Below are positions 1-5,540 of a stretch of 6,831 bases of DNA, piece by piece. Source of the stretch: Methanoregulaceae archaeon (GTDB lineage: Archaea; Halobacteriota; Methanomicrobia; Methanomicrobiales; Methanospirillaceae); NCBI GenBank assembly GCA_013331215.1, contig DUGU01000166.1, positions 6,414 to 13,244 on the forward strand, given 5' to 3'. The notes beneath the pieces were generated by a model that was not told the DNA's origin, did no database searches, and was given only the letters and a program-made list of their open reading frames with translations. Each line of letters opens with the position of its first letter. The first letter of the stretch is position 1. The translations under genes were made by a program, and so were the position numbers.

Positions 1-226
1 GCGGCGGCAGGTGATACGGGGCCCGATTGACATCCACGACCACGCGCGAGACCCGGGCCTCGAGCCGGGCCGGGACGCCCCCCCCGAAGTCGTAGAGCGC
101 GGCCGTGGCCGGGTCGGCCAGCCGGCCGAGCTCGTCGGCCGTGAGCGCGAGGAGGTCCGCGACCTCGTCGGGGACCACGAGCCCGCTGTGGGGCACGGTG
201 ATCAGGAACGGGAGTCGCGGGGCCAT
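1..226 (-). CDS. N-formylglutamate amidohydrolase, N-terminal part (runs off window)
   Basis: Only the first 75 codons lie in the window; the gene continues past position 1. The translation starts MAPRLPFLITVPHSG, and about residue 67 has DVNR. A PHSG motif close to the N terminus together with a later D-x-N-R motif is characteristic of the N-formylglutamate amidohydrolase family (FGase, PF05013), zinc hydrolases that release formate from N-formyl-L-glutamate at the end of histidine degradation; archaeal members may act on other N-acyl amino acids. The His in PHSG belongs to the expected metal-site region. I chose the ATG at 226 because an AT-rich box sits about 29 bp upstream, which would give an almost leaderless mRNA; a GTG two codons upstream (232) is an alternative. 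There is no ribosome binding site. The gene is divergent from the NifX-like gene. The family call is fairly firm, the substrate is not. Confidence 0.75.
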   Translation of the reverse strand, partial: MAPRLPFLITVPHSGLVVPDEVADLLALTADELGRLADPATAALYDFGGGVPARLEARVSRVVVDVNRAPYHLPP

Positions 227-392
227 GGACACGGGGAATCGGCGGTGCCGAGGTAAAAGCCTTCGGTCCCGACGTCCCGGTGGCGGCCTCTCTGGTCGGA
301 CGTGCGTGGGCCGGTGCCCCGGCAGGCGTTCCGGGACCGCAGGGTTATGGGCCGGGACGACCAACCTGCACGGCGATCAGGGGGAACCGGGT
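227..392. other. Divergent intergenic spacer
   Basis: This 166-bp spacer separates two divergent genes. It holds the promoter-like box of the left gene (253-270) and a short GC hairpin, GCCGG-TGCC-CCGGC at 310-323. For the rightward gene there is only a weak TATA-like GGTTATGGG near 343-351 and a G-rich stretch at 381-384 that could act as its ribosome binding site. I see no small gene or RNA here. Confidence 0.4.
253..270 (-). promoter_or_regulatory. Likely archaeal promoter (BRE/TATA) for the amidohydrolase gene
   Basis: Read on the minus strand, a purine-rich CCGAAGG stretch precedes CTTTTAC, resembling a TFB-recognition element followed by a TATA box. The box is centred near 256, so transcription would start near 230, four bases before the ATG at 226. 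That fits a leaderless transcript and the lack of a ribosome binding site. This is inference from spacing and base composition in an otherwise GC-rich spacer. Confidence 0.4.
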
Positions 393-791
393 ATGGTCAT
401 GGATAGGGCAGATGGGAGAGGCGGCGGCCGGCGAGTCGCGATCGCGAAGACGGGAGACGAGGTGGCGACGCACGTCGCGCGGGCGGACACCTTTGCCGTA
501 TACGACTGCAGCGACGGGGTTGCCGAGCGCGGCCCGGACCTCGAGATGCCGGCCGTCTCGATCGGGTTCCTGCTCGCGTTCCTGCAGGGGCACAGGGTCG
601 ACGCGGTGGTCGCCGGGAACACGGGCGGCGGACTCCGTGCGCTCCTCGAGGGGAACGGGATCGAGGTCGTGCGCGGCGTCGACGGGGGCGTTGCAGATGC
701 GGCCCGGGCATACGCCGCGGGCAACCTCGGACGCAGTGACCTTCCCTGCACGGAGCACGACGCCTGCAACGGCTGCGGTATCTGCGGCTGA
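393..791 (+). CDS. NifX/NifB-type dinitrogenase iron-molybdenum cofactor domain protein with C-terminal Cys cluster
   Basis: This 132-residue protein is one nitrogenase-cofactor-binding type domain (PF02579, as in NifX, NafY and the NifB C terminus). Residues 14-38 (RRVAIAKTGDEVATH, then ARADTFAVYD) match the first strand and the family's H-x-x-RA-x-x-F-x-x-YD pattern. Residues 69-110 (VDAVVAGNTGGG, then NGIEVVRG and ARAYAAGNL) match the conserved core and end. Relatives bind iron-sulfur or FeMo-cofactor precursors, but free-standing archaeal copies are common in organisms without nitrogenase genes nearby and mostly have unknown roles; no nif gene is in the window. The last 14 residues carry C119, C125, C128 and C131 (CX5CX2CX2C), enough ligands for a metal or Fe-S cluster. 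The start is ATG 393, with a G-rich stretch at 381-384; ATG 399 is nearly as good. The first 13 residues look dispensable, so a later start cannot be excluded, although none is obvious. Confidence 0.8.
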   Translation: MVMDRADGRGGGRRVAIAKTGDEVATHVARADTFAVYDCSDGVAERGPDLEMPAVSIGFLLAFLQGHRVDAVVAGNTGGGLRALLEGNGIEVVRGVDGGVADAARAYAAGNLGRSDLPCTEHDACNGCGICG

Positions 792-797
792 CACCTC

Positions 798-804
798 TTT
801 TTTA
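798..804 (+). promoter_or_regulatory. T-run: terminator of the NifX-like gene and/or TATA box of the AlkD gene
   Basis: TTTTTTA lies 7 bp after the NifX-like stop codon and about 27 bp before the AlkD ATG at 828. A T-run on the coding strand is a typical archaeal terminator. The same stretch is at the right distance to be the TATA element of a leaderless AlkD transcript starting near 826. Both roles are possible; the sequence cannot decide between them. Confidence 0.4.
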
Positions 805-827
805 GTCGCGGCGGCGAACATGAACGC

Positions 828-1538
828 ATGGACCCGATCGTCGAGGCCGTCGGTCGCGACCTCGCCGGCCTGAGCGACGCGGCGACGCGGGAGGGCTCGT
901 CCCGTTTCTTCAAGGAGCCCGTGCGCTGCCGCGGCGTGAAGTCCGCGGCCGTCCGCGGAGTCGCGCGGCAGCACTGGAAGGAGGCAGCGCCCCTGGGAAA
1001 AGCGCGGATCTTCGCGCTCTGCGAGGACCTCTACCGGACCGGGTACCTCGAGGACGGTTCCGTCGCGGCCGACTGGGCCGCGCGTCTCGCGCCGGCGTTC
1101 GAGCCCGGCGACATCGCCCTCCTCGGCAGCTGGGTCGAGCGCTACGTCGATAACTGGGCCGCCTGCGACACCCTCTGCAACCACGCCGTCGGCGACCTCG
1201 TGGCACGCTTCCCCGAGACAATCGCCGTGCTGAAGGAGTGGGCGATCTCGGAGAACCGGTGGATGCGCCGCGCCGCGGCCGTCTCGCTCGTGGTCCCCGC
1301 CAAGCACGGCGACTACCTCGACGACGCCCTCGCTATCGCGGACCTGCTCCTCCTCGACACCGACGACATGGTCCGCAAGGGCTACGGCTGGCTCCTCAAG
1401 GAGGCGAGCCGAAAACACCGCGACGAGGTCCACGCGTTCGTCCTCGCCCGCCGCGGCGTCATGCCGCGGACGGCGCTCCGGTACGCGGTCGAGCTGATGC
1501 CGCCGGCGCTGCGGGCCGAGGCGATGCTGAGGGTCTGA
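828..1538 (+). CDS. DNA alkylation repair protein, AlkD-type HEAT-like glycosylase
   Basis: This 236-residue all-helical protein matches the AlkC/AlkD family (PF08713), DNA glycosylases that remove N3- and N7-alkylated purines without flipping the base. Its length is typical. Seen features are the YVDNWAACDTL motif (residues 106-116), RWMRRAAAVSLV (144-155) and MVRKGYGWLLKEAS (181-194). Trp110, Asp114 and Trp188 fall one residue from the positions known to form the lesion-contacting active site of Bacillus cereus AlkD (Trp109, Asp113, Trp187), so the enzyme looks intact. ATG 828 is the start: no in-frame start closer to the preceding stop is visible, and the TTTTTTA box about 27 bp upstream suggests a leaderless mRNA. 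An out-of-frame ATG at 820 leads only to a short peptide reading. It is 36 bp from the NifX-like gene on the same strand and could share its transcript, but no functional link is evident. It converges on the gene ending at 1550. Confidence 0.88.
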   Translation: MDPIVEAVGRDLAGLSDAATREGSSRFFKEPVRCRGVKSAAVRGVARQHWKEAAPLGKARIFALCEDLYRTGYLEDGSVAADWAARLAPAFEPGDIALLGSWVERYVDNWAACDTLCNHAVGDLVARFPETIAVLKEWAISENRWMRRAAAVSLVVPAKHGDYLDDALAIADLLLLDTDDMVRKGYGWLLKEASRKHRDEVHAFVLARRGVMPRTALRYAVELMPPALRAEAMLRV

Positions 1539-1549
1539 AAAGAGAGCGA

Positions 1550-1948
1550 TCAGGCCGACGCCTCGAGCGTGGTCTGCTCGAACTGGTCCGCCGGCGCCGC
1601 GATCCGCGTCGGCTTGTTCGCCTCGGGGTCGGCGTAATGGGCGCGGACGGCGGCGACCGGGAGCATTGCGCGGAAGCCGCTGGCGAATCGGCAGATCACC
1701 ATCCGGCCCGAGTCCGCGTGGTAGCAGAACCCGGACTCGAACGGGACCTCCTGGCCCTTGCGGCTCCGAAGTCGGTAGAGCGGAACGGGGTCGTGGCCCT
1801 CGAGCAGGGCGGGCACGTCCTCGGCCGAGACGTGGTAGGAGCCCCGCTCCGGCCCCGCGATGATCTCGAGCCTGAGCGCCGCGCGCTCTCGGGTCGCGAG
1901 GCCGATCGTGACCCAGCGCGGGCTCCGGGAACGCTGTTCGGGCGTCAT
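1550..1948 (-). CDS. Hypothetical protein, 132 residues
   Basis: I do not recognise this protein. It has no signal peptide or membrane segment and is predicted soluble. Residues about 12-100 alternate short hydrophobic stretches and charged turns in a way that suggests a mainly beta fold (RWVTIGLATR, ALRLEIIAGP, PVPLYRLRSR, RMVICRF). The tail from residue 106 is polar and probably disordered. Two cysteines (75, 86) flank a short turn, GFCYHADSGRMVIC. Coding support comes from an unbroken frame with strong G/C bias at third codon positions, from fitting exactly between the AlkD stop (11-bp gap, convergent) and an AT-rich promoter upstream, and from the absence of a competing frame with recognisable protein. 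The start at ATG 1948 lacks a ribosome binding site but lies about 9 bases after the predicted transcription start. It may be lineage-restricted in methanogens. Confidence 0.7.
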   Translation of the reverse strand: MTPEQRSRSPRWVTIGLATRERAALRLEIIAGPERGSYHVSAEDVPALLEGHDPVPLYRLRSRKGQEVPFESGFCYHADSGRMVICRFASGFRAMLPVAAVRAHYADPEANKPTRIAAPADQFEQTTLEASA

Positions 1949-1956
1949 GACATTAT

Positions 1957-1990
1957 CATAATATATATGGTCCGATGCACTATAAAGGCG
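1957..1990 (-). promoter_or_regulatory. AT-rich promoter of the 132-residue hypothetical gene
   Basis: On the minus strand TTTATA (1986 to 1981) is followed by an AT-rich stretch including ATATATAT (plus-strand 1961-1968). With TTTATA as the TATA box, transcription would start near 1957, leaving a leader of about 9 bases. This is one of the most AT-rich patches in the window. Confidence 0.5.
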
Positions 1991-2005
1991 AGCATTCGGG
2001 CCGTT

Positions 2006-2015
2006 TTTCCGGAAA
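2006..2015. promoter_or_regulatory. Palindrome TTTCCGGAAA upstream of the hypothetical gene's promoter
   Basis: A perfect 10-bp palindrome lies about 20 bp upstream of the TATA box of the leftward gene starting at 1948, within an imperfect dyad running from about 2002 to 2017. This is a position where archaeal activators bind. A regulatory role is inferred from position only; a palindrome of this size can also occur by chance. Confidence 0.25.
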
Positions 2016-2055
2016 CGACGGGGAATGCCGGCGCTGCGAGCCTTTCGCGGCGGAA

Positions 2056-2063
2056 GGAAAAAA
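2056..2063 (-). terminator. T-run terminator of the superoxide dismutase gene
   Basis: On the minus strand six consecutive T residues (plus-strand A-run 2058-2063) begin 10 bp after the SOD stop codon at 2073. Archaeal RNA polymerase terminates at such T-tracts without needing a hairpin. Confidence 0.55.
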
Positions 2064-2072
2064 TTGAGTGTA

Positions 2073-2693
2073 TCAGCGGGGCAGGGCGGCCTCGAGCCGC
2101 TTTGCCACGGCGTCCCAGTTCACGATCTGCCAGAAGTTCTCGACGAACTTCGCACGGTCGTTCTTGTAGTCCAGGTAGTACGCATGCTCCCAGACGTCGA
2201 GGACCATCAGGATCGCGCATCCCGGGTAGACATTGACGTTGTGCTTCTCGATCTGCATGATGATTGGCCGGCCGGTCATCCTGCAGACCGACAGCGCGGC
2301 CCAGCCCGAGCCCTCCGCGCTCGTCGCGGCCGCCGAGAACTCCTTCTTGAAACGCTCGAACGACCCGAACTCGGCCATGCAGGCGTCGGCGAGGGCGCCC
2401 GTGGGCGCGCCGCCCCCGCCCTTGCCCGCGGGGGCGAGGTTCTTCCAGAAGATCGAGTGGAGCGTGTGGCCGCCGATGTGGAATGAGAACTCCTTCAGCG
2501 TCGCCTTCATGTCGATGTCGGCCCCGCCCTTCCGGGCTGCCTCGAGCTTCTCCAGGACCGCGTTCGCCCCGACCACGTATGCGTTGTGGTGCTTATCGTG
2601 GTGGATCCTGAGCTGCTCCTCCGAGATCGCCGGGGCGAGGTCGCCGTAGCCGTACGGCAGCGGCGGCAGGGTGTAGAACTTCTTCATCTCCAT
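2073..2693 (-). CDS. Superoxide dismutase, Fe/Mn family
   Basis: This 206-residue protein is a full-length Fe/Mn superoxide dismutase, converting superoxide to oxygen and hydrogen peroxide in the cytoplasm. All four metal ligands are visible: His31 ([12 protein letters not shown]), His79 ([13 protein letters not shown]), and Asp166 and His170 ([11 protein letters not shown]). The gateway Tyr39 and nearby His35 are also present. Where Fe-SODs carry a Gln two turns before the second ligand, this protein has Gly (GGH-x-x-H), and at the place of the Mn-SOD Gln it appears to have His151 (EKHN). That pattern is known from archaeal and cambialistic SODs, so the metal cannot be assigned with certainty; iron is likely in a methanogen. 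The start is ATG 2693, preceded by GGTGAT at ribosome-binding distance; a second ATG two codons on (2687) is less well placed. It is probably monocistronic, and protects an anaerobe during air exposure. Confidence 0.95.
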   Translation of the reverse strand: MEMKKFYTLPPLPYGYGDLAPAISEEQLRIHHDKHHNAYVVGANAVLEKLEAARKGGADIDMKATLKEFSFHIGGHTLHSIFWKNLAPAGKGGGGAPTGALADACMAEFGSFERFKKEFSAAATSAEGSGWAALSVCRMTGRPIIMQIEKHNVNVYPGCAILMVLDVWEHAYYLDYKNDRAKFVENFWQIVNWDAVAKRLEAALPR

Positions 2694-2698
2694 ACTGA

Positions 2699-2706
2699 AT
2701 CACCTG
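2699..2706 (-). promoter_or_regulatory. Ribosome binding site of the superoxide dismutase gene
   Basis: On the minus strand AGGTGATT ends 5 bases before the ATG at 2693 and matches the anti-Shine-Dalgarno sequence well. It decides in favour of the first of the two closely spaced ATGs. Several neighbouring genes lack such a site. Confidence 0.6.
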
Positions 2707-2744
2707 GTTGAGGGGCCTGGTGGCCGAAGTATGCTTGACAACAG

Positions 2745-2760
2745 GAGAGATAAATCATCC
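2745..2760. promoter_or_regulatory. Promoter region between the divergent SOD and SGNH hydrolase genes
   Basis: On the minus strand GATGATTTATCTC contains a TATA-like TTTATC (2754-2749), which would place the SOD transcription start near 2727 and leave a leader of about 33 bases with a ribosome binding site. On the plus strand the same patch reads GATAAATC and could also serve a rightward start near 2780. Confidence 0.4.
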
Positions 2761-2805
2761 GGCCGATAGCGAACAGTATCGCCGTGTCCGTGGTCGTCGC
2801 GGAGG

Positions 2806-2822
2806 AAGAAACATTCAATATG
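2806..2822 (+). promoter_or_regulatory. Probable promoter of the SGNH hydrolase gene
   Basis: AGAAACATTCAATATGG has a BRE-like GAAAC followed by an AT-rich box centred near 2818. Transcription would start about 26 bp on, near 2844, just before the ATG at 2847, consistent with a leaderless mRNA. If so, the upstream in-frame GTG 2784 and ATG 2820 are not used. Confidence 0.35.
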
Positions 2823-2846
2823 GTCCGGAGTCCACATGCCCGGACA

Positions 2847-3869
2847 ATGTACGGGAGAACGCGGAAGGGGGTGACGGCGATCGGATGGCGGTTCGGAGCG
2901 CTCCTCCTCCTCCTCTGCCTCGCCGGGACCGGCACGGCCTCGGCAGCCGTGGCGGTCCTCCCGCTCGGCGACTCGATCACGCACGGCGGCACCGGCGACG
3001 GCGGCGTGCTGTACCCGACGTACCGCGCCTGGCTCTACCAGGACCTCAGGACGCTGGGCTACAACGTCGACTTCGTCGGCTCCCTGAACAAGCCAGATGC
3101 CCCCGCGGGGTCCGACCCCGACAACGAGGGGCACGCGGCGTACACGAGCGCGCAGGTGCTGGCCGAGCTCCCGGCGTGGCTCGAGGCCTACCCGCCCCCG
3201 CAGGTGGCGCTGGTCCACCTCGGCACGAACGACGTGCTCGAGTCCGTCCCCGCTTCGCAGACGGCCGCCGACCTGGCCGCGATCATCGGCGTGCTCCGGG
3301 CGCGAAACCCCTCGATGGCGATCCTCGTCGCGCAGATCATCCCGACCTCGGTCGGCTCGACCAACACGGCGATCGAGGCCCTGAATAGGGAGATTGCGGG
3401 GCTCGCGGCGCTCTCGACCGATCAGTCGCCAGTCGTGATCGTGGACCAGTACACGGGGTTCGATCCCGACGCGGACCTGCAGACAGGCGGCGCGCATCCC
3501 GCGACTTCGGGCGAGAAGAAGATGGCCGCGCGCTGGGAGGGCGCCCTCTTCCCAATCCTGGCACGGGGGTTATCGCCCGCCCCGACTTCAGGCCCGATTG
3601 TCCCCCCGACAATCGCCTCGACGGTGCCGACGATCGTCACGGCTCCTCCGACGGTCGCGACGCCGTCGGCCTCGCGGTTCGGATCGCGGATCTACCGGAT
3701 CAACGGCGGCACTGCCACCCAGACGCCGTCCGGCAGCGCCGGCGCGACCCTGACCGGATCGACCCGAACCCGCGTCTCGGCGGCGAGCGCAGGGAACTCG
3801 CTCGCGCCGCCGGCGACGGCCTTCACGCGGTGGTACCCGGCGGCCCGTTGGAGCGCGGGAATCCGGTAG
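2847..3869 (+). CDS. Secreted SGNH/GDSL-family hydrolase with Pro/Thr-rich tail
   Basis: From ATG 2847 the product is 340 residues. Residues 1-33 are a classic signal peptide (basic n-region with R4, R6, K7, R15; LLLLLCLAG core; cleavage after TASA). The catalytic part (about 34-240) follows the XynE-like SGNH esterase/lipase pattern: LPLGDSITHG with nucleophile Ser43, DFVGS with oxyanion Gly78, NEGHAAYTS, HLGTNDV with Gly126 and Asn128, and AHPATSGEKKMA with His217. Such enzymes are usually carbohydrate or lipid esterases outside the cell. The usual Asp three residues before the His is Gly214 here (QTGGAHP), so the triad is incomplete or rearranged. Residues about 242-276 form a Pro/Thr-rich linker, followed by a Ser/Ala/Arg-rich tail of about 64 residues without a recognisable domain or membrane anchor. 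Starts at 2784 (GTG) and 2820 (ATG) are possible but put extra charged residues before the signal peptide. It converges on lysS with a 7-bp gap. Confidence 0.82.
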   Translation: MYGRTRKGVTAIGWRFGALLLLLCLAGTGTASAAVAVLPLGDSITHGGTGDGGVLYPTYRAWLYQDLRTLGYNVDFVGSLNKPDAPAGSDPDNEGHAAYTSAQVLAELPAWLEAYPPPQVALVHLGTNDVLESVPASQTAADLAAIIGVLRARNPSMAILVAQIIPTSVGSTNTAIEALNREIAGLAALSTDQSPVVIVDQYTGFDPDADLQTGGAHPATSGEKKMAARWEGALFPILARGLSPAPTSGPIVPPTIASTVPTIVTAPPTVATPSASRFGSRIYRINGGTATQTPSGSAGATLTGSTRTRVSAASAGNSLAPPATAFTRWYPAARWSAGIR

Positions 3870-3880
3870 CCCCCGCTCAC
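3692..3880 (-). CDS. Doubtful small ORF overlapping the lysS stop, antisense to the SGNH tail
   Basis: A 62-codon frame starts with GTG at 3880, overlapping the lysS TGA as GTGA, and ends with TAG at 3692. It lies wholly antisense to the SGNH hydrolase tail. Its amino-acid make-up is ordinary (for example EFPALAAETRVRVDPVRV and DGVWVAVPPLIR), arguably more so than the Arg/Ser/Ala-rich tail on the other strand. A GGAGG lies upstream but only one base from the GTG, too close for normal initiation. The two opposed frames share third-codon positions, so G/C bias cannot separate them. I do not recognise the product and consider it probably a shadow. Confidence 0.15.
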   Translation of the reverse strand: MSGGYRIPALQRAAGYHRVKAVAGGASEFPALAAETRVRVDPVRVAPALPDGVWVAVPPLIR

Positions 3881-5391
3881 TCCTCCGGGGAAGGCGAGGC
3901 GCCCGTCTCCCGCACGGTCCGCATCGAGGGAAAGAGGATCACCTCCTTGATCGACTCCTGGCCCGTCAGGAGCATCACGAGCCGGTCGATCCCGATCCCA
4001 ACGCCGCCGGTCGGCGGCATGCCGAGCCCGAGCGCGGTGATGAAGTCCATATCGACCATCTGGGCCTCGAGGTCGCCCTCGAGCCGCCGGCGGTCCTGGG
4101 CGCGGAGCCGCTCGAGCTGGTCGCGCGGGTCGTTCAGCTCCGAGAACCCGTTCGCGATCTCCATGCCGTTGATGAAGAGCTCGAACCGCTCGGTGAAGCC
4201 CTCCTTCTCGCGGTGTCGCTTGGCGAGCGGCGAGTTCTCGACGGGGAAGTCGTGGATGAAGGTCGGCTGGATCAGCCGCTCTTCGACGAAGAACTCGAAG
4301 AAGAGGATCAGGTGCTCGCGCCGGTTCGTCGCCTTCGCGCAGTCGGGGATGCCGTGCTCGGCGGCGAGACGCGCGAGCTCGTCGAGAGGGCGGTTGAGGA
4401 CGTCGATCCCGGCGTACTCGCGGACCGCATCCTCCATGGTCATCCGCCGCCAGGGGCGGGCGAAGTCGAGGGTCGTCTCGCCGTACACGAGCGAGGTCGA
4501 GCCGCGGACCTCGCACACGAGCGTCGAGATCAGGTCCTCGGTGAGGTTCATCATTCCGCGGTAGTCGCTGTAGGCTTCGTACGCCTCGACCATCGTGAAC
4601 TCCGGATTGTGGCTCGAGTCGATATCCTCGTTCCGGAAGTTCTTGGAGACCTCGAAGACACGCTCGAACCCGCCGACCACGAGCCGCTTGAGGTAGAGTT
4701 CGGGCGCGATGCGGAGGAAGAGGGTCTGGTCGAGGTAGTTGTGCAGCGTCGTGAACGGGCGGGCGTTCGCCCCGCCGTAGATCGGCTGGAGCGTGGGGGT
4801 TTCGAACTCGAGGAAGCCCCGGTCGGAGAGGTACGTCCTGATGGTCGAGACGATCCGGCTCCTCGTCCGGAAGGTCTCGCGGACCCGCTCGTTCATCACG
4901 AGGTCGAGGTACCGCTGCCGGTAGCGCTTCTCGGTGTCCTTGAGCCCGTGGAACTTCTCGGGGAGATCGATGAGCGCCTTGCAGAGCAGGACGAGGTCGT
5001 CGACCCAGAGCGAGAGCTCGCCGACTTTCGTCCGGAACGGCCGGCCCGCGACGCCGACGATATCGCCGCGGTCGACCTGGCCGACGAACCGGGCGAAGGC
5101 CTCGTCGCCGAGGTCGTTCCTGCGGATGTAGAGCTGGACGCGCCCGGTCTCGTCGCCGAGGTCGGCGAAGACGGTCTTGCCGTGGTTCCGGACTGTATAC
5201 AGCCGCCCCGCGAGGCGGAGCCGCTCCTCGACCGGCTCGTGGCCGGCGTCGTCGAAGCGCTCGCGGAGCTCGGCCACGGTCGCCGTCCGTTCGAATCCGT
5301 AGGGGTAGCAGGAGACCCCGCAGGCGCGGAGGGCCTCGGCCTTCTCGCACCGGACGGGGTCGAAGGGGTCGTTCTCGTTCTGCTCTGTCAT
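3877..5391 (-). CDS. lysS: Lysyl-tRNA synthetase, class II
   Basis: From ATG 5391 the product is 504 residues, the usual length for class II LysRS, which charges tRNA-Lys with lysine in the cytoplasm. Seen domains are an N-terminal OB-fold anticodon-binding domain (about 57-133: LRLAGRLYTVRNHGKTVF, DETGRVQLYIRR) and the class II catalytic core. Motif 1 is at about 185-204 (FLEFETPTL), motif 2 at 247-269 (FRNEDIDSSHNPEFTMVEAY, with Arg253) and motif 3 at 454-472 (MPPTGGVGIGIDR, with Arg470). The lysine-pocket signature NGMEIANGFSELNDP is intact. Many methanogens use the unrelated class I enzyme; the class II form here is closest to the bacterial type, suggesting ancient transfer, which is inference. 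The frame stays open upstream to 5502, but those 37 residues are not family-like, and the MTEQNENDPF start fits. A TTATAC box at 5450 to 5445 would give a leader of about 31 bases. Confidence 0.95.
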   Translation of the reverse strand: MTEQNENDPFDPVRCEKAEALRACGVSCYPYGFERTATVAELRERFDDAGHEPVEERLRLAGRLYTVRNHGKTVFADLGDETGRVQLYIRRNDLGDEAFARFVGQVDRGDIVGVAGRPFRTKVGELSLWVDDLVLLCKALIDLPEKFHGLKDTEKRYRQRYLDLVMNERVRETFRTRSRIVSTIRTYLSDRGFLEFETPTLQPIYGGANARPFTTLHNYLDQTLFLRIAPELYLKRLVVGGFERVFEVSKNFRNEDIDSSHNPEFTMVEAYEAYSDYRGMMNLTEDLISTLVCEVRGSTSLVYGETTLDFARPWRRMTMEDAVREYAGIDVLNRPLDELARLAAEHGIPDCAKATNRREHLILFFEFFVEERLIQPTFIHDFPVENSPLAKRHREKEGFTERFELFINGMEIANGFSELNDPRDQLERLRAQDRRRLEGDLEAQMVDMDFITALGLGMPPTGGVGIGIDRLVMLLTGQESIKEVILFPSMRTVRETGASPSPEE

Positions 5392-5444
5392 GTTCACGTC
5401 TGCCGCTCCCGTGCACGTCGGGCGCACCGTGACGCCGGAATGCC

Positions 5445-5456
5445 GTATAACGTTCC
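5445..5456 (-). promoter_or_regulatory. Probable lysS promoter (BRE/TATA)
   Basis: On the minus strand GGAACG followed by TTATAC resembles a BRE plus TATA box. Transcription would begin near 5422, about 31 bases upstream of the lysS ATG at 5391. The call rests on spacing and local AT content within a GC-rich spacer. Confidence 0.45.
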
Positions 5457-5463
5457 GCCCGAA

Positions 5464-5477
5464 CGGTATTAATACCG
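5464..5477. promoter_or_regulatory. Perfect 14-bp palindrome CGGTATTAATACCG
   Basis: This sequence equals its own reverse complement. It sits in the 149-bp spacer between divergent lysS and the rhodanese gene, about 8 bp upstream of the lysS BRE and 64 bp before the rhodanese ATG at 5541. The AT centre could be a dimeric regulator's operator, or a two-way TATA-like element. Function is not shown by the sequence. Confidence 0.4.
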
Positions 5478-5487
5478 CGGGGGCCGC

Positions 5488-5508
5488 TATAGGCGCAGGC
5501 ATTAAGAC
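5488..5508 (+). promoter_or_regulatory. Candidate promoter elements of the rhodanese gene
   Basis: Two AT-rich boxes, CTATAG (5488-5493) and CATTAAG (5500-5506), lie upstream of the rhodanese start. They predict transcription starts near 5516 or 5529, both upstream of the GGAG ribosome binding site at 5532-5535. I cannot say which is used. Confidence 0.35.
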
Positions 5509-5540
5509 CCCCCGCTCCGATGGGGATGCGCGGAGAACGC

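Noticed and set aside
264..339. Inverted repeat CGGTCCCG / CGGGACCG, 60 bp apart
   Set aside because: Eight G/C bases matching at this distance are expected by chance in such a GC-rich sequence, and no supporting structure is present.
345..1433. Long leftward open frame (362 codons) across the NifX-like and AlkD genes
   Set aside because: It is antisense to two recognisable proteins, has no recognisable domain, and is open only because of the high G+C content.
4213..5472. Rightward open frame of 419 codons antisense to lysS
   Set aside because: Its composition (Glu/Asp/Val/Arg rich) is what the complement of a GC-rich gene gives, and it shows no family motif.
5392..5502. N-terminal extension of lysS to an in-frame start at 5502
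   Set aside because: The extra 37 residues do not resemble LysRS and would span the predicted TATA box and the palindrome.
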